A stretch of DNA of 64,000 nt. Origin: Cheilinus undulatus (lineage: Eukaryota > Chordata > Actinopteri > Labriformes > Labridae). The stretch spans positions 20,984,196 to 21,048,195 of the forward strand of contig NC_054873.1 of assembly GCF_018320785.1 (NCBI RefSeq), given 5' to 3'. Both the position numbers and the translations under genes were made by a program. Below the pieces are notes generated by a model. That model was given only the letters and a program-made list of their open reading frames with translations. It ran no database searches and was not told the DNA's origin. This document shows, in pieces, positions 47,553-63,200 of this stretch; positions within the stretch are counted from its first letter, which is position 1; each line of letters opens with the position of its first letter.

Positions 47553-48271
47553 AAAACGTTGGGGGCTACAGCTGTATAAGCCACCACCTCGGTCCTCCTA
47601 TGGTCTTGTTGGTGATGTTCTGGGTTTCGCTTGTGGCTTATATAAAGAGACTTATATTAATTTCAATCTGTATTATAACAAATTAAAGTTTGACAGGGAC
47701 TTTAATTCCCCAACTAAATTTTTAGATAACTTCTAGAATTCTTTCATAAGATTAAAAAAAATGTTTTATTCACGTTGTTAATCTTAACGTTAAACGTGCT
47801 GCATTTTATCAGTTAGTTATTGTCAAGAAAACTCCAAAATATTTCAAGCAGCGAGCAAGTGCTTTGGACTTTTACAGTTAAAGCTACACTACGTCAATAC
47901 CCTCTTTTAATTCCAACTCTGAGTAAAAAAAAACCCAAAACTTTTTATTCTTAATACTCCAAACTCCGGCACCAAATATGAAGTATCACCAGTACTACTA
48001 CAGTGTCAACATCTGCATCTCGTATTGTGCAGTGGGCATGCGCGTGTTCGCCTCTGGGGGGCACGCAAGACGCACGAGAATTGAACGTGTCAGGGCACGC
48101 GCAGCTTCTGACAACTGCAGGAGCAGCAGTTGAATCATCAAGCTCTCTGAGCTCCTCGGGCGCAGGAGAGGAGCTCAGAAAAGTTTTTCGCTGTCTGCTG
48201 TGGAAAGTTAATTAAAAAGTAGAATCTTTTCTCTGCTGGCACAGAAAAGTTTCAGGAGAAAAACTGAAGAC
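47553..48271 (+). promoter_or_regulatory. myo5a: myo5a upstream region and 5' UTR
   Basis: AT-rich up to about 48000, then a CpG-rich stretch (about 48020-48190, with GGGCATGCGCGTG and GCACGCAAGACGCACG) ahead of the start codon, typical of a vertebrate CpG promoter. A purine-rich leader (CAGGAGAAAAACTGAAGAC) precedes the ATG. Confidence 0.45.
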
Positions 48272-51200
48272 ATGGCAGCCTCTGAACTTTACTCAAAGGT
48301 AGGCAAACTTCATGGAAGTTAACTGACAGCTTTTTCAGCTTTTTCGCCCACAAGCTAACGTAACGTACTACTGTTAACAAATCATTTGGGGCTAGTGACT
48401 TACTCTCCCACCTATATGTGTTTACTGGACAGTTTTTGTTTCATTTATTGATTTAAGAATAACATATTGCTTTTCATATGTCTGCTGCGAAAAATTTCCC
48501 ATAACCATCCACGTTACACTGTTACGCATGACCCCCGTCTGCCTAATTAACCTAGATGTCTTTTGATTTTTATGGTACTAGCCACTACTTTTTAAAGGAA
48601 TATTTGAATTATTTTGTTTTGGCCATCTGACTGTAAGCCCAGTGGTTGAATAGCTTTGACCTGGTTTCCCTCTGTCCATCAGTATGCCCGTGTATGGCTC
48701 CCAGATGCAGCAGAAGTGTGGAAGTCAGCAGAGCTTATCAAAGATTACACTCCCGGCGACCTGACTCTGACTCTGCAGCTGGAAGATGGCACGGTGAGAC
48801 AGGCAAATGCCATCTATTCATACACAAAGAGAGATGTAGTTACAGAGGCGGAAAGGGGTGTGAAGTGTCCTGTCAGAGAGCTGTGCACATATTTCTCTGC
48901 AAAAACATTGGCAATGCCTTCTCAAAATCTCTGAGGCAGTCAGAAGCAAGAAAAACAGACTGTGACACTTTGTGCAACTTTGCATAGTTTGAATAAGTCC
49001 GAATTTGTTGCACTCATGTATAAAAATGTTTAAACAGCATGGTTAAAGTTATCAGCCAGTGCCATTGCTGCCTGCAGCTGTACTGTCAAGTTTAGACATG
49101 CATTTCAGGTACGGAATAAGGCCTAACTGCTGTCATGAGAGAACATGAAAAACCTCAGCATATTAACAGCCAATACACTTTATTGTTAAGCAGTACTCAT
49201 GCTTGTATGTAGCTGCTCATTTTTTTGCTCTTTAAGAGACTGCTATACTATGGCAGTTTCTCCAGAATGAAAGCAACATGTTGTCTTAAAGTTCTCAAAT
49301 CATCAAATCATACTTTCTGTATCATTTTAGGTGGTGGAACACAAACTAGACCCTAAAACCAACAGCCTGCCACCACTAAGAAATCCTGACATCCTGGTGG
49401 GTGAAAATGACCTGACAGCTCTCAGTTATCTCCACGAGCCTGCTGTGCTACACAACCTTAAAGTGCGCTTCATCGACTCCAAGCTGATTTACACATACTG
49501 CGGTAAAGGGCTTCATCATCTTTGACTCACACTATCACTGTCACCGTAGACTTTGGAGCCCTGCTAACTGTGCACTCTGATACAATCCACTGTAAATTAT
49601 GCTGATAGTTATGGTGCAGACTGCTCTTAAAGGAACACACACATACTGTAGATGCACTAACTGAATTCTAGACGAGTTATGCACACAAATTGATTATTTT
49701 TAACTCATGATGATGTGTATTTGCTGGATCATCGAGCCTAACTGAGAGCTTCTCCTTGTTGTATCCAGGAATTGTCCTGGTTGCAATCAATCCCTATGAG
49801 AGTCTGCCCATCTATGAAGCTGACATCATCAGTGCCTATAGTGGGCAGAACATGGGAGACATGGACCCGCATATATTTGCTGTAGCAGAAGAAGCATATA
49901 AGCAAATGGCCAGGTTTAACCTCCTAATATGGTTCATGATACTGAACAAATATTTGATGACTTAATGCTGATATTTGGTTTGCATGCCACCAAATCTTTT
50001 CATGCAGAGATGAAAGAAACCAGTCCATCATAGTAAGTGGTGAATCAGGAGCTGGAAAAACCGTATCTGCTAAGTATGCCATGCGCTACTTTGCTACAGT
50101 CAGCTGCTCCTCTGGGGAGGCCAATGTTGAGGAGAAGGTCCTTGCTTCAAGCCCCATTATGGAGGTATATTTTTATTTACAAGGAAATGAGACAAAATGC
50201 CAAAATGTAAAGATTACTTAGAGCCTTTTGCTGGTCTCTTCAAGGCTCTTGGAAATGCCAAGACAACAAGGAATGACAACAGCAGCCGCTTTGGGAAGTA
50301 CATTGAAATTGGGTTTGACAAAAAGCTTTCCATAACTGGAGCAAACATGAGAACCTACTTGCTGGAAAAGTCTCGGGTTGTGTTTCAGGTAAGTATTCAT
50401 TTTAATTTACTTCGCATGACTATAGGTGACTGCCTTCAGTGTCTGAATGTTTGCTTTCATGTATGTTTCTTCTCACAGTTAATTAATTTGTAACGCTGTA
50501 ATGTGCATGTAACATGAAACATGCGTTACTTGGAAGCCTTATAACAAACAACATAACAAGCATAGTTCAGCCTGCCTGAAAGATGGCTCTTTGCCCTACT
50601 TTTAGGCCCATGGAGAAAGGAACTACCATGTATTCTACCAACTCTGCGCTTCTTCACATTTACCAGAGTTTAAAGCTTTCAGATTAAGTAAGAAAGTCTC
50701 AAATGTCAATAATCATTTCTGTAAGAAATAGAATGCATGTTAAAATGGACGTTTTTACTGCGCATTTAGAAGAATACTTTATATGATCCTTGTTTGAAGG
50801 TTGTGCAGATGACTTCAACTATACTAACCAGGGTCAGAGCCCGGTGATAGATGGAGTGGATGATGCCAAAGAGATGTGCAGTACCAGGAAGGCTTTCTCA
50901 CTGTTGGGTGAGTATGGGTTGCATTTGCATGTTAAAGTCAAAGTACTAAAGATATACATTTTTCATTTCTGGGTTGCCTTGCATGTTTGATAACCATTTA
51001 TTTTTCTTTTACTCTGTTGAAGGGATCACTGAGAATGATCAAATGGCAATTTACCAAATTCTGGCAGCTATTCTCCATCTTAGCAATGTGGAGGTTAAAG
51101 ATCTGTCCACAGACAGAAGCAGCATCATGGTATACAATGACTACCTGAAAGTACTTTGTTCAGTATACAGTGCATTCAGAAAGTATTTAGACGCCTTTAA

Positions 51201-54200
51201 CATTTTCAATGTTGCTATATTGCAGCCTGATGCTACAGTTGATTAAATTCATTTTTATTGTCATTAACCTACACTCAACAGTACCCCATCGTGACAAAGT
51301 GAAAACAGAATTTAAGAAATGTTTGCAAATGTATTGATAATAAAAAAAACTGAAATATCACATTTACAAAATTGTTCAGATTCTTTGCTTTAAACACTTG
51401 AAATTTAGCTTGGTTCCTCCTATTAATCTCAGTCTTTACTGAGATGTTTCTAAACCTTGATTGGAGTCCACCTGTGGTAGACTGAACTGATTGGACATGA
51501 GCTGGAAAGCTTCACACCTTTCTATAGAAGGCCCATCTGGTTCTTACTGAGGCCCGTCTCCTGCAATATCTCTGTTTGGCCAGCCAACCAGTCCCAGTTT
51601 TGCCAAACTTCTTCCACTTAAGAATTTTGGAGGCCACTGTGCTCTTGGGAACCTTCAGTGCAGCAGAACTTTTTTGTAGCCTTCTCAAGATATGTGCCTT
51701 GGAACAATCCTGTCAATTCAATTCCGTTCAGTTCAAATAGCTTTATTGGCATTGAATCAACATGTTTTTTGTTGTCCTGTCTCCGAGCTTTGCAGGCAGT
51801 TCATTTGACCTCATGGCCTGGTTTTTGCTTTGATATGTATTGTCAGCTGTGAGGCCTTCTATAAAGAGGTGTGCGCCTTTCCAAATCATGTCCATGCAAT
51901 TTAATTTACCACAGGTGGACTCCAGTCAAGGTGAGGTACATCTCAGCAGGATGAGAGAAATTGGAGATACCTGAGCTAAATTTCAAGTGTTGTTGCAAAA
52001 GGTTTAAATGCTTATGTCACTGTGATGTCAGTTTTTTTCTTTTCATTAAATTAGCAAAAATTTAAAATTCTGTTTTGGCTTTTTCATGATGGTTACTGAG
52101 TGTAGATTAATGAGAATGATTATTTTTTACACTATAGCATCAGGCTGCCTCATAACAAAACTGAAAAAAACTGAAGAGGGTCTGAATAATTTCTGCATGC
52201 TCTGTATGTGATTTAATGTTCAGGGGCTGATTGCACTAACTGGGCATAAATAAAGTTGGTTTCATTTATTACATCCAACTCTGTTTACACCAAATGCACC
52301 TAGTGTAACGATAACAGTCGTATCTGTGTCAGATCTGTCTGTATCTGTCATCTATCTATCAGTCTTGCTCTACGCATTCATGTAAACATAAGCTGAGAGG
52401 TGAGCGATGCCATGTTACACACTTTCCTCCTGTTCTAACTTCTGTAGAACTATCAACAGAAGATTTGGATAACATAAACCCAAAGGAAATAAGTATTTTT
52501 TTTCTTGTGGAGAAAAGGACCCCTCTAATAGCATGGTGTTGTCTGCTTATCTCATGGTGTTTAAAATGCCCCTAGCGCTTTTCCTGCTCCACTGTCTTGA
52601 ATTACAGAGTCTTTCCAATAGGATTAGAATGCCACATGTTTATTTACTAAATAGTATATCACGGTTTTCTTAAAAATGGAAAACTATGGCATAGACTACT
52701 AAGAGAGACACGTTAATCAAATGTTGGTGCTCAGTCTTGGCATTAGCACCTGCAAGATGGGGACAGCTGTGTTTTTCTGTATGAGACATGCCGTATTAAA
52801 GGGAAATTATTCTTTCTGTTCAAACAGAGCTTGTCTGCTAAAATTGAACCTTTTTATAAGCTGACTTCCCAAGTAAACCTCCAAGTTTATTGCCTAATCG
52901 TAGATGATTCTGTCTCTCTCATCTTCATTGATATATCTGTAAACAAGCCGCACTGCCATTATGTGTTACTAACACATTTTATGACCATTGCTGCATGTGT
53001 CCATTCATATTACACTGGATAAGTCAGACTTTTAAACTTGCGCCTGCTCCATCCTCAGCGAGTTACAACTGTAGTCGGTTGTAACTTTAAGCTTTATGTC
53101 AGATATCATGTTACGCCCAAGCATGCTTCCAGCTGGTGCACTCAGCCCCAGATGTCATATGTAAAAGGTGTAAATCTTTACCTGTGTTAGATCATTGTTG
53201 TTTTTCCAGCCAGATAATGGCCACCTGATGATATTTTGTGACTTGATGGGGGTCCCCTGTGAAGAAATGGCTCACTGGTTATGTCACAGGACATTGAAGA
53301 CAACCACAGAAACCTATGTGAAGCCTATGTCCAAAACGAGTGCAATCAATGGCAGAGATGCCTTAGCCAAACACATCTACGCCAGACTCTTCAGCCTCAT
53401 TGTGGCTACCATCAACAATGCCTTAAAATCTACAGCAAAGCAGCGCTCCTTTATTGGTGTGCTGGACATTTACGGGTATGTTTCCATGTACAGGTCTGTG
53501 ATTAATTAGGGATGCATGGGCAGATAATAACTTCAATTTTTGCCTATATTGACAACTGATATTTTTGCCATAAAAATCTGCCTATATCAGTAACTACTGG
53601 CCGTAAAAAGAAACAGGTTACTGGAATTTTAGGCTGGACAAACAGACCCACGTCAGCTTTAAATTGTGTGTTTTAAGGGCTAAAGTTTTAAATCTGAACT
53701 ACATTTAAGTATTGGTATCGGCTAAAATTGTTTTGTAAATATTGGCACATCAAATATTGGCAAGAATCTGATATTGTGCATCCTTAGTCATTCAAGTTCC
53801 CTCATTCTGGCATTTTATATTAAACATTTTTTTTCTCAGGTTTGAAACATTTGACATCAACAGCTTTGAACAGTTCTGCATCAATTATGCCAATGAGAAG
53901 CTACAACAGCAATTTAACCTGGTATGTATCTTTTGTAGGATCACAGTATTTTGAAGTCAAATCTACCATGTTTATCATCTCACCTATCATTCCCTACAGC
54001 ATGTCTTCAAACTGGAACAAGATGAGTACATGAGGGAGGAGATTCCATGGACATTGATTGACTTCTATGACAACCAGCCATGCATTAATCTCATTGAGGC
54101 AAAGCTGGGTGTCCTGGACCTTCTGGATGAGGAGTGCAGGGTAAAATACTAGCTCCCTGTTCCATGTTTCTTCAGCAAAAGTTTCACCAGCCACTTTACA

Positions 54201-57200
54201 GTGAAGGAACCTCTACCTTATTATGTTTGGGATTTATGAGTAACACCATGACTAACTGATGTGTCAGCTTTTCCTGTTTCCGTAGATGCCCAAAGGCTCT
54301 GACGACACATGGGCCCAGAAACTGTACAACACCCTCCAGAGGCAGAATGCCCACTTTGAAAAACCCAGGCTATCAAACAGAGCATTCATCATCCACCACT
54401 TTGCAGACAAGGTACAACACAGTTTCATCTGAGTGGTTGGCAAGCCTCATGGCAACAAGTTCTCTGTTAAAAATGGTAATGTTGTTCCCTTTTTGTTGGA
54501 GCTATGAAGTTCTGAGTAAATCTAAAGTAGTTTTTCTGTGTTTAAATGTTTCCTGTCACATTTCAAATGTGCACGGATCAAGGGACATGAAAACTAAATC
54601 ACTTCTTGAGCCCAAATTTTCATCCCCTGCCCCCAACAGAAAAATCTGTGTGGGAAATGGACGCATGGATGACTCATGTTTTTCTATTCAAAAGCAACAA
54701 GACAGTCAAGTGTGAAATTGTGATTTCTAAACTTTTATGCCCTCACCAGAACTATTTGAAGACATTTTTTCATTAGAGCAGCACTAATCAGTCGATTTCA
54801 TACCATGGATGATGAGTATGACCTTTGCTCTTTAAGTCAAAGACCACTGTGTGAACTGCCTCCTTTGTGCCTAGGTGGAGTACCAATGCGAGGGTTTCCT
54901 GGAGAAAAACAAGGACACAGTCAATGAGGAGCAGATTAATGTGCTGAAAAAGAGCAAGGTGATATATTTAATAAATAGCTTACTGTGATATTTTCACACC
55001 TGATTCCTTCCCTCTCTTTGTTTGGGTTAAAATGATGCAATGTCAACACCTTAACTGGGAGTAAATGACTGGAAGGTATGTTTTCATAATGCAAGTCTCT
55101 GGGCACACACACCCTGGAATTGTTCAACCACAACTATTGGAGGAAATACGCCCACTTTCATAATTTACATAAAAACACTGCCACCTGCTGTTCAATGTTA
55201 AAATTGCATTTATGTCTTTGATCTTTTTTTTTCCAGTTTGATTTGCTGCTGAAGCTGTGTGAGGATGATGAAAAGGCAACAAGCTCTTCTAACAAGCGCT
55301 CCGCTGTCAGTGGAAGACCTGGTCAGAGTCAGAAGGATACAAAGAAGACTGTTGGACTGCAGGTGAGAACTTAAAGTGCACCCAACATATACTCTAAGTC
55401 CAGAGGACAGAAAGATATACTTATGGTATTCTACTGAAACAGTAAAACATTTGATAAAAAGTACTAAAAATAATTGAATCAAATACCAGACCTTACTTTA
55501 AAGCCTTTGTCCACTAAATCTATTTATTTTATTTTATCGCATTGGCAGTTACACTGGTATTTCTGTACAAAACAAATGCCATTCATAATTTTTGGCACTC
55601 ACTCGTCTGAGTGCAAAACGACTGACTTGTCTGACTTTTCTTTTCAAGGAAAAATGACGTGGTCTAGATCTGCTGCTAAATCCTGGACATGATGATCATA
55701 TGCATATGAATGAATAGAGCCATTTAAACACTTTCACTTTTCACCACCAGTGTTCTGGTAGTTAATCAAAAAAAAGTCATGAGTTGCATTACTAAAGCAT
55801 GCCACAAATATAAATAATTTTAAAATCGTAGCCGATTTCTTCAATGTGAGAGACCCCGAACATGGTGGCAAATAATCACTAATTTTTCAGTTCTGATTGT
55901 AAAGTGTGTGGTGTAGAAAGAGAGGATCAACTCAGCACACCAGTCACTAACAGATTGTGTTCACCAACTACCAGAGTCGTGGCCTAGTCTCGTCTCTAAA
56001 AACGCCATGTATCTTGTGCAGTCAAATGTGACTTTAGAGTGTAGAAGCCAGTGATGATAGCTGTTGGCTACACTTTAAGCCCATTGTGGTTGCCATTTCA
56101 GTCCAGCTCCCTCCCTTATCACACGAACTGATAGGGGTCACTACTGGCTACATACAAAAGTAATTTGCTAACAGTAACATTTTACTTTGTACCATGTTAC
56201 ATCCAACACTGGACACTACTGGGGGAAGCAGAAGTGCTATGAATAAACTTTTGTAACCTGGCAAAAGGAAGGGCCACTAAGTGAGAAGTACCCAGAAGCT
56301 GAGGCTGTGAGAACTGCAAAGGGAAAAAACCTTGGGGCCTAGATTCTTATACTGTATATGCTAGTCTCAATGCCTTAAAAATCATTGAGTAAGACATTCT
56401 CATAAAAGGAGACATGTAACTATGACAAAATGAAACATATTTTACTTTTAATTTTCATTACCACTTCACAAGGAGTTTTTTTTTTCAGTTTCGACAGTCT
56501 CTGCATCTGCTGATGGACACACTTAATGCTACAACTCCTCACTATGTCCGCTGCATAAAGCCAAATGACTGTAAAGCTGCTTTCAGGTGAGGAGGATTTT
56601 TTTTTCTTTCACATGATAAGCCACATCAGACAGCATATGAGATCTAGTGGGACATAATTTTAGTGAATCTTGTTGTTTTTTTTTTTTTTTGTTTAAGCTT
56701 GGACCCAGTGAGGGCAGTGCAGCAGCTTCGAGCATGTGGCATCCTGGAAACAATCCGGATCTCAGCAGCAGGTTTCCCATCTAGGTAGTGTATCAACAAC
56801 AGCATTTGGTACAGAACTATGGGCAGTTAAATTATATGTTTATAAATAGGATTGCTAGTGTTAAAGGTCACATATTATGAAAAATACACTTTTTCAGGCT
56901 TTCTAGAAAAATATGTGCCCCCCCCCCCCCCCAATTATCAGAAAATGTGTGTTAAAACAAGCCGTTCTCAGATTTCCCCTCATGATGTCATGTGGGGAGT
57001 TAGCACCGTCCCCAGGTTTGGTTGGCCCTCTCCCCTTGGAAGAAAGGAGAGCCACATCCATTAAGCCACATCCATTTCCTGAGAGGGGCGGAGTCAGACA
57101 GCTCCTAAACATTTACAGACGCAGAAACAGCTGTTCTGAGCAGGGTTGAATCAGAGCGGTTTTTAGACATGCAAAAATCTAATACTGGAATGTTCTTTTT

Positions 57201-60200
57201 TTTCAGCAACAAACTTCCCAGGCATGTTTTGGGGCCCTCTGAGACAAATATAAACTTTAAGGGATGAAATATGTGACCGTTAAGGCACTCATTGCAATTA
57301 AGGCCTGAAATGTATTTTTAAGATCAGCCCTCTTAGATCAGAGTGTATCTTGCCTCTGGCCCAATGACAGCTGGGATAGGTTCCAGGCCCCCACGACCCA
57401 AACAGGCTAAGTGATGTAGAAAGTGGATGGATGGATGATTTTTTAAAAATCATATTTATCACTTTTTTGTCCTTTAAGGTGCACTATATTTAAACTATTT
57501 TAATGTGACAATAGCTGATACTTGCTTTCACAGTAATGACAGAAGAATCTGTACCCTCTACACCAAGTTCTTTTTTCATGATCTTCCTTCCTTATTCCAA
57601 AACAAAAGCAGGTTTTATCCAAACAGTACCCAGCAAAGTCCCCTAAGCTTAAGACAGTACACATTACAAAGTAAAAGAATGACAAAGAAGGTGTCTTAGG
57701 AAGATCTCTGAGCATTATTGTTAACATTAGCTGCATTAGCTACTCACACTGAGAGAGCAATTAAATTGTAACTCCCGACAAGTGAAGGCTGGTGCATTAT
57801 CATTTGACTTCAGTGAGTCATTTTGTACATGCATTCGAGCATATTTCTTAAAAAAATACTTTCAAGCTGTCTCCTATGACTGAGCCATGATTTCAATAAA
57901 AATACAATTATACTTTCAAACTTAAGTGATTAATTGTGATTAACAGATTAATCATTTGACAGCCCTATTTATAACACATAGACTTCTACCTATGAAATAT
58001 TAAAATTTCCTTCTATACTTACACATATTTTAGGTGGACCTATCAGGAATTCTTTAGTCGTTACCGGGTCCTTATGAAGCAGAAGGATGTGCTTACTGAT
58101 AGAAAACAAACCTGCAAAGATCTCCTGGAAAAACTTGTTAAGGTACGTCAAAATCAAGGTAAAACATTCTTGTGATGTCACTATATAAAGGATAATGTAT
58201 AGTGTATGCTATAATGGCAGAATGGAAACCAGGCAGGGTGAGAAGGGCTCTCCCTATACATTATCCCACTTATTACACGGCTCCTTACTTGAGAGATCAA
58301 TAACTCAATACAAAATGTTGATTTGAAAATGATGTTATTGATTTTAAAATAGCTTGCTTCTTCTATTAGATTCTGATAGTCTACTGGTTAAGCTTTGACC
58401 ATACCAGTGGTCTGTAGGTACTAAACCAGCCTACATTAAATTAAACATCTTCTCTGGACATAAAGCTGTGTAGGAGTTTATAGCTAGTTATGAAGCAGAC
58501 TGAGATCAATACAGATGCTAGTATTTGATCCAGAAAAGCAAACAAGACCATCAGTGAAAGTATTGATTATTTTTATCTAGTTATTTTAAAAGCATGTAAA
58601 AGTGCTGTGGGCTGGGTGTCAGAAGAAGCTGCCAAAACAGCCTTATTTATCAAATATTTTTGGGCACTCAGAATCAAACATGTAAAGGGGCAGTAAGCAA
58701 CATGAACACACTTTGTCCTTATACAGTGGCTGTGACTGGCTACTAGTGCAATGAAAGGACACTCACAGATCAGACACATGTAAAGAACAGTTCATTTTAA
58801 TACTGCAAGTGACTTGTGATGTTACAAATGCTATTGTAACAAATTATTTATGTTACACATTAAAGCTTTAACATAGCACTGTGATAGGTAAAATAATGCA
58901 GAACATCGAAAGCAATGATTATTTTCAAAATTTTATTCATAATTCTGCTTTGTTTCCAGGACCGAGAGCTCTATCAGTTTGGCAAAAACAAGATTTTCTT
59001 CAGGGCTGGTCAGGTGGCTTACCTGGAGAAGCTGCGTTCTGACAAGCTTCGCGCGGCTTGTGTGCGCATCCAGAAGACAATTCGCTGCTGGCTCGCACGC
59101 AAAAAGTACCTGAGGATGAGGGAATCCGCCATCACCATACAAAGATATGTACGGGGTCACCAGGCACGCTGGTGAGCAGAGTATTTAAATCACAGCAACA
59201 TAACAAGCACATGTAAATATCAACTTCTAGGTGCTCTAACATATTTTTTCACCATGCTTTTTAAAAATGTATCAGTTATGTCAAGTTTCTGCGAAGAACC
59301 AGAGCAGCTGTGGTCATTCAGCGGATGGTTCGAATGTGGGTGGCCAAGAGACGCTACCAGCAACAGCGCTCTGCAGCTATCACTATTCAGTGCTGCTTTA
59401 GGGCCTACATGGCTAAGAAGCAGTACTATAAGGTAATGTCTCATTTTTTTATAAATTGAACACTACAATAAATCAATTAAGTTACAATTGCACACTTGAG
59501 AAACCTTTTCTAAAAGGCTTTGCTGTCAAATTCAATTTTTACTGAAGTGGTGGTAATGATGCCATTAGCACTGATTTTAGCCTGCCTTCAGGACAGGTTT
59601 GAGGTTGTTTGCTGGAGCTTGAAATACTTTTAAAGAGCATTTTCTCACACAATGTAGTAATTTCATATGCTGACTTTATAATAACTAATTAGAGGCTCTT
59701 GAACATAAAATCATAAGCCCCCAGCTCTAATGAAGCACCAGCAGTGTCCATACACAGACTGATCTTATTGACCAAATTTAAACTTTTGACTCAGTTAGTT
59801 GAAGTTATACAAAGTTTTAATTGAACTGTATTTATATGCACTAGCCTAAGTCCATGTTTACTTCCTGTCAGCTGCTTTCATTCACATTCTCCTCAACTCA
59901 ACAAAATTAACTGGAATGTGGATGTTTGAAGCTGTGAAATGGTTTGTAAAAAGACATGCATGACTGAGACACATGACGATAACGCACATAATCTAATAAG
60001 ATTACATTGGCTCTTTCATGTAACAACCATTTTACAATCCAGTTAAAGGAAGAATCCAAATATTGTGCCCGACTCCCTTCTTTTTTTTACTTCACCTTCT
60101 CTCAAGTGTGCTTGCAAATTTAGCTAAAAATCTTGCTGTTTGTATGTTTGTTAATTTCTTTATTTACAGTTGGTGTATGAGCAAAAGGCAGTGGTCGTGC

Positions 60201-63200
60201 AGAGGTGGGTAAGGGGCTGTTTGGCGAGACGGCGCTACAGACGCACCCTGGCAGCTGTTGTCCTGCTGCAGAGCTGTGTTCGTCGCATGAGGGCCAAGAA
60301 GGAATTAAAGAAGCTCAAAGTGGATGCCCGCTCTGCGGAGCACTTGAAGAAGCTCAATGTTGGCATGGAGAACAAGATCATGCAGCTGCAGCACAAGCTA
60401 AATGAACAGGTGAGGACTACGGAAATGTCTATCTAGTTTTCTATGTTTCAGGTAGTTGTTTACTCTAAAAGAAAACCTCAGAAAGAAAGAAGCATACAAA
60501 TATTGGGTCATTGGGAGTTGTTGTATCACATGCACAGCATGTGTCTGTGTGTCTCCCTGCAGCACAGAGAAAACAGAGAGCTCAGTGAGAGGCTGAATTC
60601 AGTGGAGAAGACTCAGGCTTTGGAGAGGGAGAAACAGACGAGAGAGATTGAAAACCTTCATAGATCAGAACAGGAGGCCAGAGCAAAGGCGGAGAAGTTT
60701 CCTTCGCTCTTGGAGCAGCTCTCCTTCCTTCAGGATGAACTTGAAAAAACCCGCAGGGAGAAAGATGACCTGGAGAGGCAGACCAAAGTTGACAGTGAGA
60801 AGACACAGCAGGTAGGCCTACTTCACTTCATTTCAAAGTATCCAACTTTAGTACCTGAAAGTATCACAACAAATTCCTATATTGTACTTCTTCCTATAGA
60901 GTTTTGTTGGGCTGTTTTTAAAGTATTTGATACACATAAGTACTTAGTTAAACTCCAATTGTGTCAAACACCTAAAACAGGTTCTGCTCTGAGCCATATA
61001 GCATAGTACTTCATTATTTCCAAAATGTACCATCACTCACCTTCTATAACTATATAATTACTTTATGTTTCTGAGTTTATTTTTATAAGCATATAATGTA
61101 AAGAACTTTTGATTTTGGCAATTTAGTATCATTTTCTTCTGAATGCACTCTTTTTAACCTTGGAATTGTAAAAGTACAGTGCAGTTATGTTTCTTTGCCA
61201 CTTTTTTAATCTTTCCAGACCCTCCAAAGCTCTGATAAATATTAGTTAGGACTAAGACAACAAGATTTTGCCCTTTCTCACATCAGGTGGTAGAAGAGCT
61301 TAACAGGAAGAACAGCTTGTTGACCAGTGAGAAAGATGAACTGAAAAAACAAATCCAGGAACAAAAACAACAACTGGCAGGTATTGAGCTGTGAACCTCA
61401 AACCCCCTCAGACCTTACATAACGGCTTAATTTAGAAGGAATAAATGAACAAAAGTGTTTTGTTTCAGAGATTAAAACCAATGCTGAGATTACAAAACAA
61501 ATGGAGAAGGACTTAACTGAAGAACGCTCTCGCTACCAAAGTCTGCTGAGTGAACACCTGCATCTGGAGGAGCGGCACAAAGACCTAAGAGAGGAGATGG
61601 ATTTTGGTATTGTGAGTAAAACTGGAGTTTAACTGTTATCACGATAGAACCAGTAAAGATTTGGCTACCTATTCTCTGTGTAACATGTTTTTTTAAATTA
61701 TTTTTCTCATCAGAGTCCGATGAAATCCGATCAGAACAGGAAAGATTCAATCTTCAGTAACAACTCCTCTGACTTTAGTCAAAGCTTGGGCTCTACTGGG
61801 GAAGATGACAGTCCTGTACAAACAGAGGTAGTGTACAAAATGACACAATATAATGGTGTATTATCAGTATATATAAGAGTGTACTGTGTCAAAATTGTAT
61901 CTTTCTCACTATAAAATACTTGGCATGTTAAAGATAGCTACAAAGCTATTGTGATTAACTTGAACTTTGATGTGTTGTAGACTTCATTACTGCAAATTGT
62001 TTCGTGCTTGCAACAAGGCTGAAAATCAGATGTACTCGTTGATGTGTTGTTGGCGTTTGTGCTGATAAATTCATGAAACTGGGCAGTCATTTTTTTCAGA
62101 ACAGCTTGTCAGACGGTTTTTCCCTGGGGATTCTGTGTTATAATCATATTAGTGCAGCATTGTAGTCAGTTTGTGAAGAGAATCATGGACCCAAGGGTTG
62201 CTGTGTTTTGTTAGGATGAGTCCCAGTTGGTAGTGAACCTGCCGGTCCTTCTGAAGCTCCAGAGAAGAGTGAAGGAATTGGAGCAGGAGAAACAATCACT
62301 GTGGCAGCAGCTGGATAACAGAGAGGAAAAGGCAAAAGTATGGAATGAAACAACCGTGCTGTTTCTTAATTCAATGAAAACTTATCAACAGAAGAAAAAT
62401 TTGTGACAATGTTTTTTTTTTTTTTGTTTAATTTATGCTTAAATATTTGACATGATATTTTATGTATTTTAAAGGAGGTAGAGAAGCAGAGGACTGTTGG
62501 CAGAGCTGAACTGGACTTGGAAACTCTGAAGGTTTGAAGACGTGTTTTATTTTATTTTTAAATCCTGAATTGTGAATGGAGACCTAAAATATTTTGTAGA
62601 TGTTAGATTTGTGTCTATTTACCTAAATGTCTCTATACAGCGACAAGAACTGGAGACAGAGAACAAGAAACTGAAGCAGGACCTTAACCAGCTGCGCAAG
62701 TCTCTGACCAATGAGGACAAAGATTCGGTGCCGCCTGCTCCCGGCTCTCTCCCTTACAACATCCTGTTGGATCAGCTCAGTTCTTCCACCGAGGAGCTGG
62801 AGATGAAAAAAGAGGAAGTGCTGCTCCTCCGGTCACATATGGTCCGCCAGGAGGCTCTGAAACATAAGGTGAGAAAATTAATTTTACTATGAGTAGGGAA
62901 TTTTTTTATATTAATGATTTGTTATCCATTATTCACACATTTAATTTAATGTATGTAATTTAATTGAACCCATATGAACTGTCCTCTAGGACTCTGCACT
63001 CGCTGAAGGTGTGAATCTAGATCTTGAATTTCCCTCGTATCAGGATATTGACAGGTAAGACAAAGTGACTTTGGCTCTCATACAGCCAACACTTGGATCA
63101 TTGTTGCTTTAATCCTCATAATCTGGTCCTCAGGTCCACTGACATCCACACACTGAATGAGGATGGAGAGCTGTGGCTGGCCTATGAAGGTTTGAAAGAA

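Noticed and set aside
48646-48987. 113-codon ORF overlapping myo5a exon 2
   Set aside because: Out of frame with the myosin reading frame, which is supported by conserved residues and splice sites.
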